A DNA stretch of 64,000 bases from Malania oleifera (lineage: Eukaryota > Streptophyta > Magnoliopsida > Santalales > Ximeniaceae), in contig NC_080420.1 in the NCBI RefSeq assembly GCF_029873635.1, positions 29,379,032 through 29,443,031 on the forward strand, in the 5' to 3' direction. Shown one piece after another: positions 1 through 12,100 of the stretch (the stretch's first letter is position 1; each line of letters starts with the position of its first letter). A program made the position numbers and the translations under genes. The notes beneath the pieces are model-generated. The model saw nothing but the letters and a program-made list of their open reading frames with translations, ran no database searches and was not told the origin of the DNA.

Positions 1-7
1 TTGTTTT

Positions 8-1177
8 CTATATCATCGCAAGTTCATCAAAAGTCACATCTCTGCTTAGAATAATTTTTTTCGTCTTTAGACACCAAAGACAGTATCCTTTGACTCTTGC
101 ACTAATCCCTAAGAATATTGCTTTCTTGGCTCTAGGATCCAACTTAGATTCTTTAACATAATAATAAGCAATAGTACCAAATACATGTAAAGAATCATAA
201 TCATTAGCAGGTTCTCTAGACCATACCTCATAGGGTATTTTTCCCCCAATAGCAGATGATGGTAGGCGGTTGATAAGATGACACGCATACCTAATAGCCT
301 CAGTCCAAAACCTTTTGTCCAACCCAGCATTAGACAACATACATCGAACTTTCTCCAACAAAGTCCGATTCATGCGCTCTGCCACCCCATTCTGTTGTGG
401 TGTATTTTTAACTGTAAAGTGTCGAGTAATACGTTCATCTTGACATACCTTCACAAACGGATCACTCGTGTATTCACCACCATTATATGATCTGAGCCGT
501 TTGATCTTTCTGCCAGTTTGAGTTTCTACCAATTTTTTCCACTTGAGGAAAATATCACACTTTTCATTTTTATTCTTCACAACATACACCCAAACTCCTC
601 TGGAAAAATCATCAACAAAAGTGTCAAAATAATGCATACCACCCAATGAAGCAGTTTTGGTAGGCCCCCATACATCTGTGTGGATGTAGTCTAAAATACC
701 TTCAGTCCGGTGGGTTGCAATGCAAAATTTCACTTTTGCCTGCTTTCCTAGAATACAATGTTCACAAAACTCAAGCTTACCTACCTTTGCATCTTTCAAT
801 AAACTTTGCTTAACCAATTGTTGCAAAGATTTTTCACTTGCATGTGCCAATCACATATGCCGTAACCTAGTTGTATCTAAACCTGCATCTTTCTCAGAAA
901 CAATAGCTGCTGAGCCAATAACTGTACTACCTTGAAAATAATACAAGTTATTTTTCCTAGTACCTTTCATCACCATAAGAGCACTTGATTTAGCCTTTAA
1001 GGTTCCATCTTTCAAAGTAATAGTGAACCCTTTAGATTTTAAGGCACCCAATGAGATCAGATTTTTCTTTAGGCTTGGAACATATCTAACATCAGTTAAG
1101 GTTTTAACAGTTTCATCTTGACATTTCAACTGCATTGAACCTATTCCAGTAGTTTTACAGGTATTATCATTTCCCAT
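8..1177 (-). pseudogene. copia pol fragment: GAG-pre-integrase plus integrase core
   Basis: Two open stretches (1177-851 and 850-8) form one copia pol reading frame. The first has the pre-integrase signature DVRYVPSLKKNLISLG. The second has the integrase HHCC zinc-finger part (CEHCILGKQ) and core (DYIHTDVWGP, NTPQQNGVAERMNRT). They are separated by a single TGA where related elements have an Arg codon, which is the CGA-to-TGA change expected from deamination of a methylated CpG. The second catalytic Asp of the DDE triad (usually RSDNGGEY) is Tyr (RSYNGGEY, near 488-505). The first Asp and the Glu are present. With a nonsense codon and a lost catalytic residue this copy cannot make active integrase. 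Confidence 0.9.
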
Positions 1178-1267
1178 AAAAACAACCCCACCATCTAATT
1201 TTTCAAAATTAGAAAACTATTCTCTATTGCGCGGGCACATGTGATGGGAACAACCAGAATCTAAGAT

Positions 1268-1513
1268 CTACTCACCACAGTTATGTGTCGAAGATGTTCC
1301 AACAATAGAAAAATCTGACTCACTTCCATCACCCTTTGCTATATTGGCATTAGAATGTGTTTTGCCCTTATTCTTTTGTTGCAATTTAGGGCAATATTTC
1401 TTCCAATGTCCTTTCTCATGAAAAAAGGCACATTCATCTTTACCAGGTTTCCCCCGAGAGTTATTCCTTCTTCTAGGTTTACGACTCTGATAATGTCCCC
1501 TTATTGTGTACAA
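1268..1513 (-). pseudogene. copia gag C-terminal zinc-knuckle region
   Basis: An 81-codon stretch rich in Arg and Lys with the knuckle CAFFHEKGHWKKYC. The copia consensus is C-x2-C-x4-H-x4-C; here the second Cys is Phe, so the zinc site is probably lost. It lies directly upstream of the protease and pre-integrase region in element order. The remaining gag upstream cannot be followed. Confidence 0.75.
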
Positions 1514-1585
1514 TGCTGATCATTGTGAAAGTTTTTGTTCTTTTTTCATATGATTTCTCTTCATTGAAATGATGATAAATTGCCA

Positions 1586-1769
1586 AAAGTTCATCAAAGG
1601 CACAACCTCCTTAACGATCTTCTTTCTATGATATTAGATGCTTGTTCTATAAGTATTATAATTCATTATTGGAGATCAAAGTTCATCAAAGGCACAACCT
1701 CCTTAGCGATCTTCTTTCTATGATATTAGATGCTTGTTCTATAAGTATTATAATTCATAATTCGAGATC
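1586..1769. repeat. tandem duplication, 92-bp unit, two copies
   Basis: The segment beginning AAGTTCATCAAAGGCACAAC recurs at an offset of exactly 92 bp (copy 1 about 1586-1677, copy 2 about 1678-1769), with only a handful of mismatches. It lies where decayed copia gag is expected. High identity suggests a duplication more recent than most decay in the surrounding element. Confidence 0.9.
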
Positions 1770-1897
1770 AGACTCCCTTAATATTTGTGATGCTTTTGTG
1801 TTTTGCATTTGGAACATTTTATGCTAATTCCCCTTTAGTTACTTAATTGACTAGATCTTATAAACTTATTTTTTTTATTAGCAAAGAGAAATTTATA

Positions 1898-2591
1898 TTA
1901 GCAAGGCATCAAGGGGATGCCATTTTGTGGTACAAAAATCAACCACTCTATAGAGTGTTGCAAAACATCAAGGATTACAATCATTACATTAAGATCATTA
2001 GCGATTTGCCCACTAAGCCTACCGCAAACAACAACAATCCATTGCTCTTTGCACATCTGAAGTGGAGTAGTTGTATCTTTGAAGGCTCTCTTATTTCTTT
2101 CTTTCTGAGCACACCAGAATATGGCGAGAGGGATGAGATTCAAAGTCTTTTGCTTCTCCTTGGTGGCTCTAATGCCTTTCCAAGCCCAATCTCCCCTCCT
2201 ATGGGATTTGTAGTAATCCTTTGATATCCAGTCAAGGAAAGAACCATATTCCACAAGTTCCTTGACCAGGGGCAGTGGAGAAGAATGTGGTTGACCAATC
2301 CTGCATTAGTCATACAAAGAAAATGCCTTATTTGTGACTATAAGCCCCCTTTTTTCAGATTGTTGAGGGTTAAAATATTTCCATGTGTGGACTCAGAAAC
2401 AAAAAAAGATAACCTTTGATGGGGCTAATGTCCTCCAAATATGAATCCAAGGGGAGTTGTTTCAATTTGTTCCTATCAAGGAGAGCTTCTTGTAGAAAGA
2501 TTTGACAATGAAACACCATTTTTGTCCAAAGCCCATTTGGGTTTGTTGGAGATATTTTGGTAAAGGAAATTTTAGGGATTACTGTAACAGT
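1898..2591 (-). pseudogene. LINE ORF2 C-terminal zinc-binding (zf-RVT) region
   Basis: Minus-strand stretches 2612-2370 and 2254-1898 hold the end of ORF2. IPLAIFWCAQKERNKRAFKD is the typical end of the plant L1 zf-RVT domain. The segment is separated from the RT by the DNA element at 2592-3477; removing that insertion brings the two parts together. Frameshifts separate the two stretches. Confidence 0.75.
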
Positions 2592-3477
2592 CATGGTTTT
2601 AAAAATGGCCACAACCGTTACGTAACGGCGTTATGTAACGGTTTTTTGGGTTACCGATACCGTTACACACCACGAAATTGGTGAGAAGAAAAATCACGGC
2701 TATAGCGGTTGTTACGGACCGTGACCGTTACGTAAAGGCTGCTACGGCTGTTACGTAACCGCTACAGGATTGTTATGCAAAAAAAAATATTTTATTTTTT
2801 ACTTTTTCTTCTCACTTTTTCCCTCTCTTTCATAAATCATCCTCAATATACCATATAGCGAGAGGGGGAAAAGATTATAATGAGAATGAGAATGACAATG
2901 ACACAAATTTTACTATTTCTTTAAATACTAACAAGAGATGCATTAATTAACAATTTGAAAATATTAACTTGTTAGGAAAATATTTTATTTTGATGATATT
3001 AGTAATTTGATATTTATGTTTTATATTTTTCAACTTTGACCTTCTTCTTTTCTAGTTATTTTATATTTGTATTATTCGTATGTCTTATGTGTCTAATAGA
3101 TTAATGGATTGTATACTCTATTTTGTTTTATTAATTAATTTAGCACACATAAGAATTTATCATAGATAAGAACAATGAGAAGTATAAATACGCACACTTA
3201 TGTAATTTTTCTATCAATGGTGGTTTAAAACAAATGTAAACTTGTTGCCCTTGCCAAATAACTTAGTCGAACTCAAGGATCCAAAATATACATCTTTCTA
3301 AAAAGGGTTAAAAGCTTAAAACATGCAAGTATGCTTATATGCACAAGGTTGTGTGTGCTTGAAAAAAATTCACAGCCGTTACAATCGCTTTCCGTTATGT
3401 AACATCCGCTACTCCCACTTCCCATTACACCCGCTACCATTACGTTACGCTACCCGCTACCGCAATTTAAAACCATG
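2592..3477. mobile_element. Non-autonomous DNA transposon, hAT-like, 886 bp
   Basis: The element starts CATGGTTTTAAA and ends TTTAAAACCATG, a perfect 12-bp terminal inverted repeat. It is flanked by the direct repeat GTAACAGT (2584-2591 and 3478-3485). An 8-bp target duplication is typical of the hAT superfamily; the duplication could be read as up to 10 bp depending on where the end is placed. Both subterminal regions carry many copies of CGTTACGTAACG-like palindromes (left 2613-2770, right 3375-3465). No transposase ORF is present. It is inserted in the 3' part of the L1 LINE and is therefore younger. Confidence 0.8.
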
Positions 3478-3489
3478 GTAACAGTCAGA

Positions 3490-5530
3490 GAATGCATAAG
3501 CCATAAAGTTCCCAATTTGCTACATTCTTAGTAAAAGGAATTTCTAAAAAATTCCCCAATCAATGATTTGGAGATGATGACTAAAAAGGGCATTTCTGTC
3601 ACAAGTCAAGCTGTAGATGGAAAGAAAGGCAGCTCTAAGATTACTGTTCCCATGCCACACATCATGCTAGAAGTAAACATTGTCCACATTTCCCATTTGA
3701 AATCACACAAATTGGAAAAGTTCTCCCATCTTTCCTAATGAATTTCGAAACTCCCACTCCATGGGGTTCCCTATTGTTGTGTGTTGTCCAACCATTATGC
3801 TCAAGCGCATATTTAGGAACAATAATATCCCACCAAAAATGGTCTTTCTCCTTCATGAACCTCCATAACCACTTCTCGAGGAGGGATTTATTGAAACTGA
3901 GGAGGGATTTTAGTCCCAAATATCCGAAACATATGGGTTGTTTAAATAGTTCCCATCAAACAAGATGATATTTAAACTCCTCCCCTAAGCTTCCCTAAAG
4001 AAATATTCTTTGAATTCCCTCCAATCTCCTAGCAACTGAGGCCGGTAAGGGAAGAAGGGACATGAAATAAACTGTAAGATTCATCAAAGTGATTAGGGTG
4101 AGTCTGCCTCCTTTTTAATAAGAAATTTCTTTTCCATCTTGCCAATCTCCTGCCAAACTTCTCAATAATGGGGTCCTAGACTCCTTTGTCTTTGAATTTG
4201 GCTTCGAGGGGAGACCAAGGTGATTAATGGGAAAGGATACCGTCTTGCAACACAGAAGACCAGCAAGGAAGGTCCCCTTCATGTTCTCTCTAATTGGAAT
4301 AAGTTCACTTTTACCAAGGTTCAAATTCAAGCTTGAGATAGCCTCAAACCCTAACAAAATGCATCGAAGGTTGAGGTTATGAAGGGGATCATCTTTGTAA
4401 AATTGATAGTATCATTTGCGAAAAGGAGATGAGAAACTTTTGTAAGCCTTCCTTTTCTGCTCACCTTGAGACCTCAAAAGATCCCTTCTTCTATAGGTTT
4501 CATCAATATGAAGCTAAGAACCTCCATAACCAAAATAAATGGAAAATGTGACAAGGGATCTCCTTGTCTCAAGCCTCTTGAGGAGTGGAAGAAATTAGAA
4601 GGGCAGCCACTTAAGAGCATAGAGAAGCTTGTAGTTTTGATGCATTGAGTAATCCAACTACACCAAAGCTCCCAAAAGCCCATTTTCCTGAGGAGATAAA
4701 GAAGGAAGTTCTAGTTGACATTATCAAATGCTTTCTCCATATCCAATTTGCACGGTACTCCCCCTTTCCCTCCTTTAGATGGACATCCATCACCTCATTA
4801 GCAACAAGTGCGACATCCAAAATCTATTTTCTAGCCACAAAAGCATGCTGATATTGACCAATGACTTCCAATATTGCTTTCTTGAATCTATCGGCTAGGA
4901 CTTTGGCAGTGATTTTATAAATGTTTCCCACCAAGCTAATTGGGCGGAAATCCTTGATGTTAACAGCCCCAACTTTCTTTTGAACAAGAGTGACAAAGGT
5001 GGTATTGATGTAATTGATGAATTTTCTTGATCTATGAGACTACTTGAACACGTTTAAAATGTTGTGCTTGAGAAGGCTCCAGTTAGCTTAAAAGAAATCC
5101 AAGGAGAAACCATCTAGTCTAGACACTTTATCCTTGTTGTAATTTTTAATAGCTTGGAGGATTTTTGCTTCATCAAAGGGTTTCTTAAGCCACCCCACGG
5201 TGTAGGAATTGAGAGATTTAAAATTGATGCTATCCACCGTAGGTTTCCGAATCTTAGGTTCAGTGTAAAGGTCTTTATTAAATCACAAGTACCTTTTTAA
5301 AAATCCTTTTCCCTAGTCAACGTGATTCCCTCAATTTTAATGCTAGATAAGGTGTTACCTCTACGATGAGCGATTGCTATCCTGTGAAAGAATTTTGTAT
5401 TATGGTCCCCCTTCTTGAGCCTTAAAGCTCTGGATTTCTGCCTCAAAGATATTTTTTCAAGATTAATATCCTCGTTCTATTCCTTCTTAAACATAGCTCT
5501 TTTGGCCCTCCGTTCATCATCAATACCCTG
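3490..5530 (-). pseudogene. LINE ORF2 reverse transcriptase remnant
   Basis: Reading 5530 to 3490 on the minus strand gives the ordered RT motifs: DFRPISLVGNIYKITAKVLA (about 4970-4905), CKLDMEKAFDNVN (about 4755-4715), SRGLRQGDPLS (about 4585-4550), HLLFANDTI (about 4430-4400) and LNLGKSEL (about 4325-4300). The FADD catalytic box reads FAND, so one metal-binding Asp is Asn. The post-RT stretch 3919-3662 (SFNKSLLEKWLWRF) follows. Several stops interrupt the frame. Confidence 0.85.
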
Positions 5531-5532
5531 GA

Positions 5533-6480
5533 TTATCTCCTGCTCTCATCAAGTTTTTTGTTGCTGTTAAGGATGATTATCTTTATTGCTTGGACAATTC
5601 CAAAGTTATTTCTGTTCCATATCTCTAAATTTTCTTTTAATCCTTTCAATTTTGAGACAAGCACAAAATTGGCCTTCCCCGTGACCTGAATAGAGGACCA
5701 CCAAGTTTTTACTAACTCCCCGAAACCGTCATGCTTTAACCACATATTCTTAAAGCGAAAGGGGGTTGACCTCCATTTGACTCCCCAAGTTCCAAGGGTG
5801 ATGATGAAGTTATCTGAGATGGGCCTAGGAAGTAGACTCTGAATCACACAAGGAAAGTGAAGTTCCAAGTCAAGCGAACTTAGGAACCTACTGATCCTTG
5901 AAAAAGGAAGGTGGCTGCCTAGAGTTGGACCAAGTGAAATTGCCACCAATGAGAGGGAGATCAATGAGGGCATTCAAGTTGATAAAGTCATGGAATTCTC
6001 TCATGCAACTGGTCTAATGGCTGTCCTCACTTCTTTCGTCTAGATAAACAATCATGTTGAAATCACCTTCAATAATCCAAGTAGCATCCATCTACACATA
6101 ATCTCGAAGAGCTCATTCCAAAAAAGAGATCTGGAGGATACTTCACCTAGGCTGTAAACCCTTTGAAAATCCACTGAAAGTTATCATTCATGTTTTTGAA
6201 CAAATAGCAGACTGAGAAGAAATTAATGGAGTGGTCCAGCAATTCCATGACACTAGGCTCCAGCAAGACAAGAATGACCCTTGAGGTGCCCTACTACTCC
6301 AAGGGATATCCAGTCACAAGCATTGTGTCCCCAAGGGTCTCTAATCAAGAGCTGCTCCTTGTTTCCACCTTAGTTTCTTGCAAGAACACCACATCGCCCC
6401 TCCAATCCTTAAGAAAGGACTTAATTACACTCTTGGGTTTTTGCTAAGACCCCTCCCATTCTAGGAAGTGATTTTACTTT
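5533..6480 (-). pseudogene. LINE ORF2 endonuclease domain (APE type) and linker
   Basis: The minus strand at about 6420-6340 encodes IKSFLKDWRGDVVFLQETKVE, the early exonuclease-endonuclease-phosphatase motif with the metal-binding Glu, in a frame later broken by stops. The stretch 5973-5533 encodes the end of the domain and linker to RT (PISDNFIITLGTWGVKW, then PFRFKNMWLKHDGF). In L1 elements this enzyme nicks the target DNA to prime reverse transcription. The frame changes several times, so it is not functional. Confidence 0.75.
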
Positions 6481-6890
6481 ACATGATTTAGCACAAGGGA
6501 TTTGGCTGCTGCGTAATTCCGTCATTTTTGAGCATCCTACCATTTTCCCATAGTTCACTGTGCATTCCAAGTGCTTTAGACACCAAATTTTTGATTCCGC
6601 CTGATGGTTTTTTGAGATTACTTCCCATCTCCACTCTTCTATTTCTTTCAATATCCTTAAACAATTGCAAGGCTTTGCCTTCAAGACATACGAAGTACAC
6701 ACCTATGGTTTTGCTTACCAATTTCAACTTCCGAAGAATACAAATTGTTGCTTGAGTTTTGAAGTGAGTGTTTTTTGAATCCAAATCATTCAAATTATCG
6801 AAGTTGGACTTATCAATCAAATCCTAAAACTTGGAATTGACGCACAAAGTATCATATGATCATATCCAATGGTTGGGGCTGGAACAAGGG

Positions 6891-7860
6891 CTAATCTTTT
6901 AGCATCAGTTTTTGAGATTTAGGGGGTTCCTGCTCAAGAACTGCCTCCTCTTGAGTTGCAGCTGCCTGTAAGGAGTGATTTTGAAGGGGGACAACCTTCC
7001 CAAAGTGGACTATTTTTTTAGCAGCTTCAGAAGGACCGTCATGAAGCTTAAAGGGAGAAAAAGAGCTAGGTTGGGGCTTCGAGTTGTCTATTGAGATTGC
7101 TAGGCCGAAAAAAATCCCTGTATTTGTATATCCAAAGCTCAAGTTAAGACCCACTCCGGAATCCTCAAATAAGTCAAAAGTTTTGGGCTTGCCTTTAATC
7201 TGCTTAGGGAAATCAAATAAACCATCTGCAGCACTTTACTTCTCCCCCACAACATTTTGTGAAGGAGCGTACAAGACCACTTGTCTTCACCACCACCTGT
7301 GAGTTGGGTGTCAAGTCACCACTCAGCAATAGAATCAAAGGCTTGCCATAATGAGGACAAGGGCACAAGAGAGCTGATTGCTTAAGGAATGGGTTCATTT
7401 CCATTGGGGAAGCCGTGGGCTTCTTCTACAACTGCTAAATGACTGAAGATGTTATACCTTTCGTGGTGAGAGGAAAAGTCAGCAGCCCTGCTCGGTTGCA
7501 GAGGAGGTGATCCTCATCCAGCCCTTAGATTCATACCCCTACAAAAATGCAAGGATTCTCCAACCATCGCTGTTGATCTCCATAAGGGTGAGGTAGTTCC
7601 CAAATTTGTTGAGTTCAACTGCAAAGTAAGGGTTTTGTCTTTGTTCCTTGTTATACGAAACCATGAAGTTGCCTGGGGTATATATTTTTTCAAAGGCCAG
7701 AAGTCCTCCCAAGATTCAAGGAGCCATCTGAACTCCTCCATCTCTCAGAAGATGGAGATCCTTCTTACCCTGAGGTATTTAGTGATTCTAAGGAAGTCAG
7801 AACTTCCCCATTAAATGACCAGGTTGAAGGACTTTCTTTTTGACCACCACATTACGTTTC
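6891..7860 (-). pseudogene. LINE ORF1 (gag-like) remnant
   Basis: Open stretches 7741-7514, 7404-7213 and 7154-6891 lie between the LINE leader and the endonuclease. The first begins MEEFRWLLESWEDFWPLKKY and resembles the start of the nucleic-acid-binding ORF1 of plant L1 elements. The remainder is low in recognisable motifs and shifts frame several times. The assignment rests mainly on position in the element. Confidence 0.55.
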
Positions 7861-8394
7861 ACATCCATCGACATCTCATCAGAGGCAGTCAACAAACAAA
7901 CAGAGCCAATCCTTCGAGAGAGTGTAAGGTCCACAAGAGAAGAAAACCATAGCCAATCCTTTGAGTGGATATGGCCTTATAGCCAACAAATAGAGGGCAG
8001 CTTCAAACTGGAGGAAGCTTGCGCACACCAAAAAAACAGAGAGAAAAGCCGAGGAAACTGTCGGAAAAGACTGCCAAGTACGTGACAAACAACAACGAAG
8101 AGGGCTGAGGAAGAGAGAAGAAGAAGAAGGGTTGAGCAGGAGAAAGAAGTAGAGGGGATGTGAAGTTGGGCTTACGGTGAAAAGACAAGGAGAGGACTGC
8201 TCGAGTGGGAGAAGAGGAGAGGTCAAGTGGAATCTCCTGCTTAGGTTGACTAGTGAGAAGGGTACCTCCATTCACGTTTACAAAGGGAAGCAATGATGGG
8301 ATGTAAAATTGATGTTAAGTTTATTTATTTATTTATTTTCCCCTTCTCGCCTTCAATTTTATTGGCTAGTGATGTACTTGCAATATAGGACAAA

Positions 8395-8604
8395 AAATGC
8401 TTTAGTGATGCGGAGCAGGCTACTTAATGTTAGTCATAGTAGGAGGGCAAGGGGTAGACCTAGAATAAGTTGGACTGAGCTGGTGAGTTGGGATTTGACA
8501 GCACTCCAGCGTTGTAGCTTATTGCCTTAGATTGTATGGAATAATGGAAGAGGATTCATGTAGGACACCCCACCTAGTGGGACTAGAGCTTGGTTGTTGT
8601 TGTA
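8395..8604 (+). mobile_element. RTE-clade LINE, 5'-truncated 3' end
   Basis: The plus strand encodes RARGRPRISWTELVSWDLTAL followed, with decay, by the stretch that reads roughly IEWRKRIHVADPT in relatives, then CACCTAGTGGGACTAGAGCTTGG and a short (TTG)n run at 8591-8602. This is the characteristic end of plant RTE elements, which terminate in a TTG microsatellite. Only about 200 bp remain, as is common for 5'-truncated insertions. It lies in the intron directly 5' of the first visible PEPC exon. Confidence 0.7.
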
Positions 8605-9113
8605 ATTTCCTTTGCCAGGGTCTGGGCTGATTTTCTCTTGGTGAACTTATGCTACTATCCACATTTCTCTCCACCACTGATGACCTTTGAATAATGCTTG
8701 GTGATGTTTGCTAAATTCTGAGACTATAGTGCTCTTTTTTACTATTTGGAACTCTTGACATTTCAAAATGTCATTATTATTTTCTAATAAAAAAAAGACA
8801 AACTTAGCTCTAGCAGCATTTTAGATATTGTATGATTCTGTTTAAGGCTGGAAAGCCTGGAATTGAATTTCTAAACTAAAAGTTCATTATTGCTAATTAA
8901 AGCACAGCCACTCAGAGCCTCAGACAGCTCAAATAACACCCAGTTGCTCTTGTTAGATATGTCTTCTGCAGTGTCTTCTCTCAAATTAGTCAAATTTTCA
9001 CAACTCCAGATTATGATTTGGTTAAATGTTTGTTCGATTTAGCATGCTATGTGATGTCTGAGCAATATGAAGCATGATTGACATTTCCTTGGCAAATTTA
9101 TATTTTCATGCAG
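8605..9113 (+). other. Intron sequence 5' of the first visible PEPC exon
   Basis: Non-coding, moderately AT-rich sequence. It ends in a pyrimidine-poor but usable 3' splice site (TTTTCATGCAG at 9103-9113). I see no exon or transposon signature here. Confidence 0.6.
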
Positions 9114-12100
9114 ATTGCAGTGAAGGAGAATCTCCATATCCAAAGCTAGAATTACCTGGGACTGATTACATGCCTTTGAATCGTCAGGTGAAAGAAGTTT
9201 TAGGAGTGATAATATTTTTTTTTGGCATTTGTTTTTATCATCTAGATGGTTCTTAATTCTGTTTCCACTTGCAATATGTGAAAATAATTTGTGTAGCTTT
9301 CTTGACAATTCTTAGGATGGTCACAGTTCTTCAAGTTCAAATTCTTCATTCGTGGATTCCAGTCAAAATGTGCGAAACACTTTTGCAAATGGAAGTGTAG
9401 CTAATTCCAGCAATTTTCAGTCTGCTACAGCCCCAAGGGCTCCTGCATTCAACTCTAGTCAACTTCTTGCTCAGAGGAAACTATTTGCAGAATCTAAGAT
9501 AGGAAGGTCCAGCTTCCAGAAGCTTCTGGAGCCAAGCCAGCCTCAACGTGCTGGAATCGCTCCTTACAGAATTTTTCTTGGGAATGTAAAAGACAAGGTA
9601 AAACTTTTCATCAAGCAGCATCCATGTTGATAAATATCTAATACCATTAGATGGTGTATCTGCTGTTATGAATTTAAGTATGCTTTGTTGGACAAACAAG
9701 AGCATTGCCTGGAAAAGCACGACACAGTAGGGGCAACCTTCCCATGTCCATCTTGGTTGATGTCTTGACTTTTTGTTGGTTCTATTTTATTGAAAAGCTA
9801 TGTTCTTGTGAAAAATATTTCTAAGAAACTTTTTTTGGAAGAAACATTTACAACATTTTGTAATGATTTAATAATTGGAAGAACAATGGTGCAGTTCAGG
9901 AAATGACTATGAAATGGTGTAACAGCTGCATATAACAGCCTAATGGTGATGGTGGCTCCAAGCTGTAGGGTCTCACTATAAAGTTCCTCTGTTATCTCCC
10001 ATAAGGAGGTCGTAGTTGGGATTTAAAATCTTGTAATATGTGACTACATGATTGGCTCAAGAAGCTAACTTCTGCATTTTTGTTTTGTTTTGTATTTTTT
10101 GTTTTGTTTTTTGTTCAGTAGTAGGCCTGACTAAAAGTTTGATTGGCTGGGAAGAAGTGGAGAGAAGAGAAGAAAAAAGAAATAGTTTTCTCTGCACTTT
10201 TTTCTCATTTGGTTGGCATAAAGCGGAGAGAAGAGAAAAGAAGTGCAGGGAAGTGGAGAGAACAAAGGGAGTAAGAAGGGCCATATTTTCCTTCCTAAAT
10301 TAGATAGATTTGGAGAAAAATGGGCAGAAACTACTCAAGAAAACTGAAACACACAAACAATTTTTAGAAATGGTCATGTGGGTTACTATTCTAACTAATA
10401 GTTGGCTTTCGTTTTCTTCTACCCTCGGTTTCTCTATACTTTCTCTTACATCGAGCCATGAGTGCAGAGGAATCACTTTCTTTTCTTCACTCATATCCTA
10501 TGACTGAGTTTTTTTTTTTTTTTTTCCTTCTCCCTTCATTTCTATTTAACCAAAGGAGGGGGTAGGCATTCTTCAAGTTGAGTAAATGTTCGTTCAAAGA
10601 GAACTCTCCCACATCACGTCTCATGCTAGAAATGAATAGCCTTGCTTTCTTCACCTCTAAATGCGCATGCATAAAAAACTTGTTCTACCGTCTTCTAATC
10701 CACTTGCACGTTCCACATTGTGGTTCTTTATCGTTCTTTGTTATTGACATGTACAGTCCAGACCAAATTTTATAGGTACCACCATTCTGCAAAAAAATGG
10801 TTTCTTTCCACCTTAGCAAGGATGGATTTATTGAAACAAATTAATGATTTGATAACCCTCCTAATTTAGAGTTTGTCTTGTCACTCACCACTAAAACGAG
10901 CAATATTTGAACTTCTTCCTCACATGAGCATCTTGTTTACATTCTTTCCTTGCTCCAAGCTAGGGTATGAGAGATATGCGAAGTACACAAGAAAATTATT
11001 TGAGACACTTCCAGTGAGCATCAATCTTCCCCCTGGTAAGGTAGTTTCTCTTCCACCTAGCAAGTTTCTTCCCAATACTTTCTATGGTACTATTTACTGA
11101 GGACGGACTTAACCAAAATAAGCAAAAGAGATATGGGTTCTCCTCCTCTAAGAGATGACTAACTAGAGGGCACTTGTGTATGAAGACAGAGAACAATGGA
11201 GCTGAGATGCATCCTTCTATCCTTTTCCACAGCATCTTGTGAAAACTCATCCTTTTCAATATGTAGATCAAGAAATATGGATAAAAGTGATCATAACCCT
11301 TCTCCATATCTTGTTGAAATTGGGAAAAATGAAATTTCATTTAGAAGGAAAGGAACGTTACAGTAGCCATAGAACAAGATTTTCTCCAAAAAATGCAAGT
11401 AAAATAACCATAGCAGGAGGGAAGCCCCTCAATACCCTTGCAAGTCAGCCAACCGCAAAACATCCTGGAATAAGTGCCTGAGAAGATAATTCTATCTCAT
11501 GACAGATAGGTGTTACTTGATCTTTGAAAATCCTGTTGTTCCTTTCTATCCACATGATTCAAAGTATAGAATACAAGGTATATCCCACAAAATTCTCCCT
11601 TTTCTGCATTTACTAACCCAAAAACTTCGACATAAAGGCATTGATTGCCTTGCCACTCGAGCCTCATTAGACAAGGAAAAGAACTTGCTCGAAAGCTGAC
11701 TAGCTTTCTGCCAATGAAGGAGTAGGTGCTCACTAGTCTTGTTAAAAGCTAGGCACATGTACTAAAGGTTTTGTTAGGTCTCCTCACCTACAATAAGTCA
11801 TTGGTAATTTAGTATTGATCCTATTAAGAACCAAACTCCAGTTAAATTTCTTAATCTTAGAAGGAACCTTGGCCGTTCAAATTGCATTCTCCAGTTGGAC
11901 AAGGGAAGGGGGTAGGTGATTTCGATAAATACAATAGTAAAGATTTAGAAGACAAGCTGTCCCCAAACCAAACACAGGTATCATACCTCAAATAGGGAGG
12001 AAAGGAATCAAGATTTGTCATTAAATTGGCAACCTCATCAACTTCTCTTTCATTAAGATTCTCAAAGAAATAGAAATCCCATGAAAGAGAATCACCCTAC

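Larger units (their letters stand above)
1..1860 (-). mobile_element. Ty1/copia retrotransposon fragment (Tnt1/Tork-like), truncated by the window edge
   Basis: Read on the minus strand, the gag zinc knuckle (1513-1268), a decayed protease stretch (1267-1178), the GAG-pre-integrase domain and the integrase follow in Ty1/copia order. Reverse transcriptase, RNase H and the 3' LTR would lie left of position 1. The segment 1514-1860 should be upstream gag but is too decayed to align, and a LINE 3' end abuts it near 1868. No LTR or primer-binding site was found. If the 5' exons of the downstream PEPC gene lie left of the window, this element sits in an intron, antisense to the gene. Confidence 0.85.
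1868..8290 (-). mobile_element. Non-LTR retrotransposon of L1 type, nearly full length but decayed
   Basis: On the minus strand, a 5' leader (8290-7860), ORF1-like sequence (7860-6891), endonuclease (6480-5533), reverse transcriptase (5530-3490) and a C-terminal zinc-binding domain (2591-1898) occur in L1 order. A run of T at 1869-1876 on the plus strand fits a short 3' poly-A tail. Excluding the 886-bp DNA element inserted at 2592-3477 it is about 5.5 kb, close to full length for a plant L1. Stops and frameshifts occur throughout. I could not find convincing target-site duplications. Confidence 0.85.

Noticed and set aside
8003..8293. Minus-strand ORFs of 96 and 130 codons as genes or exons
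   Set aside because: Low-complexity Ser/Leu/Phe-rich translations of the LINE 5' leader.
10996..11340. 114-codon minus-strand ORF as a host gene
   Set aside because: Contains LINE RT and post-RT motifs and is followed by more LINE sequence; it is transposon debris.
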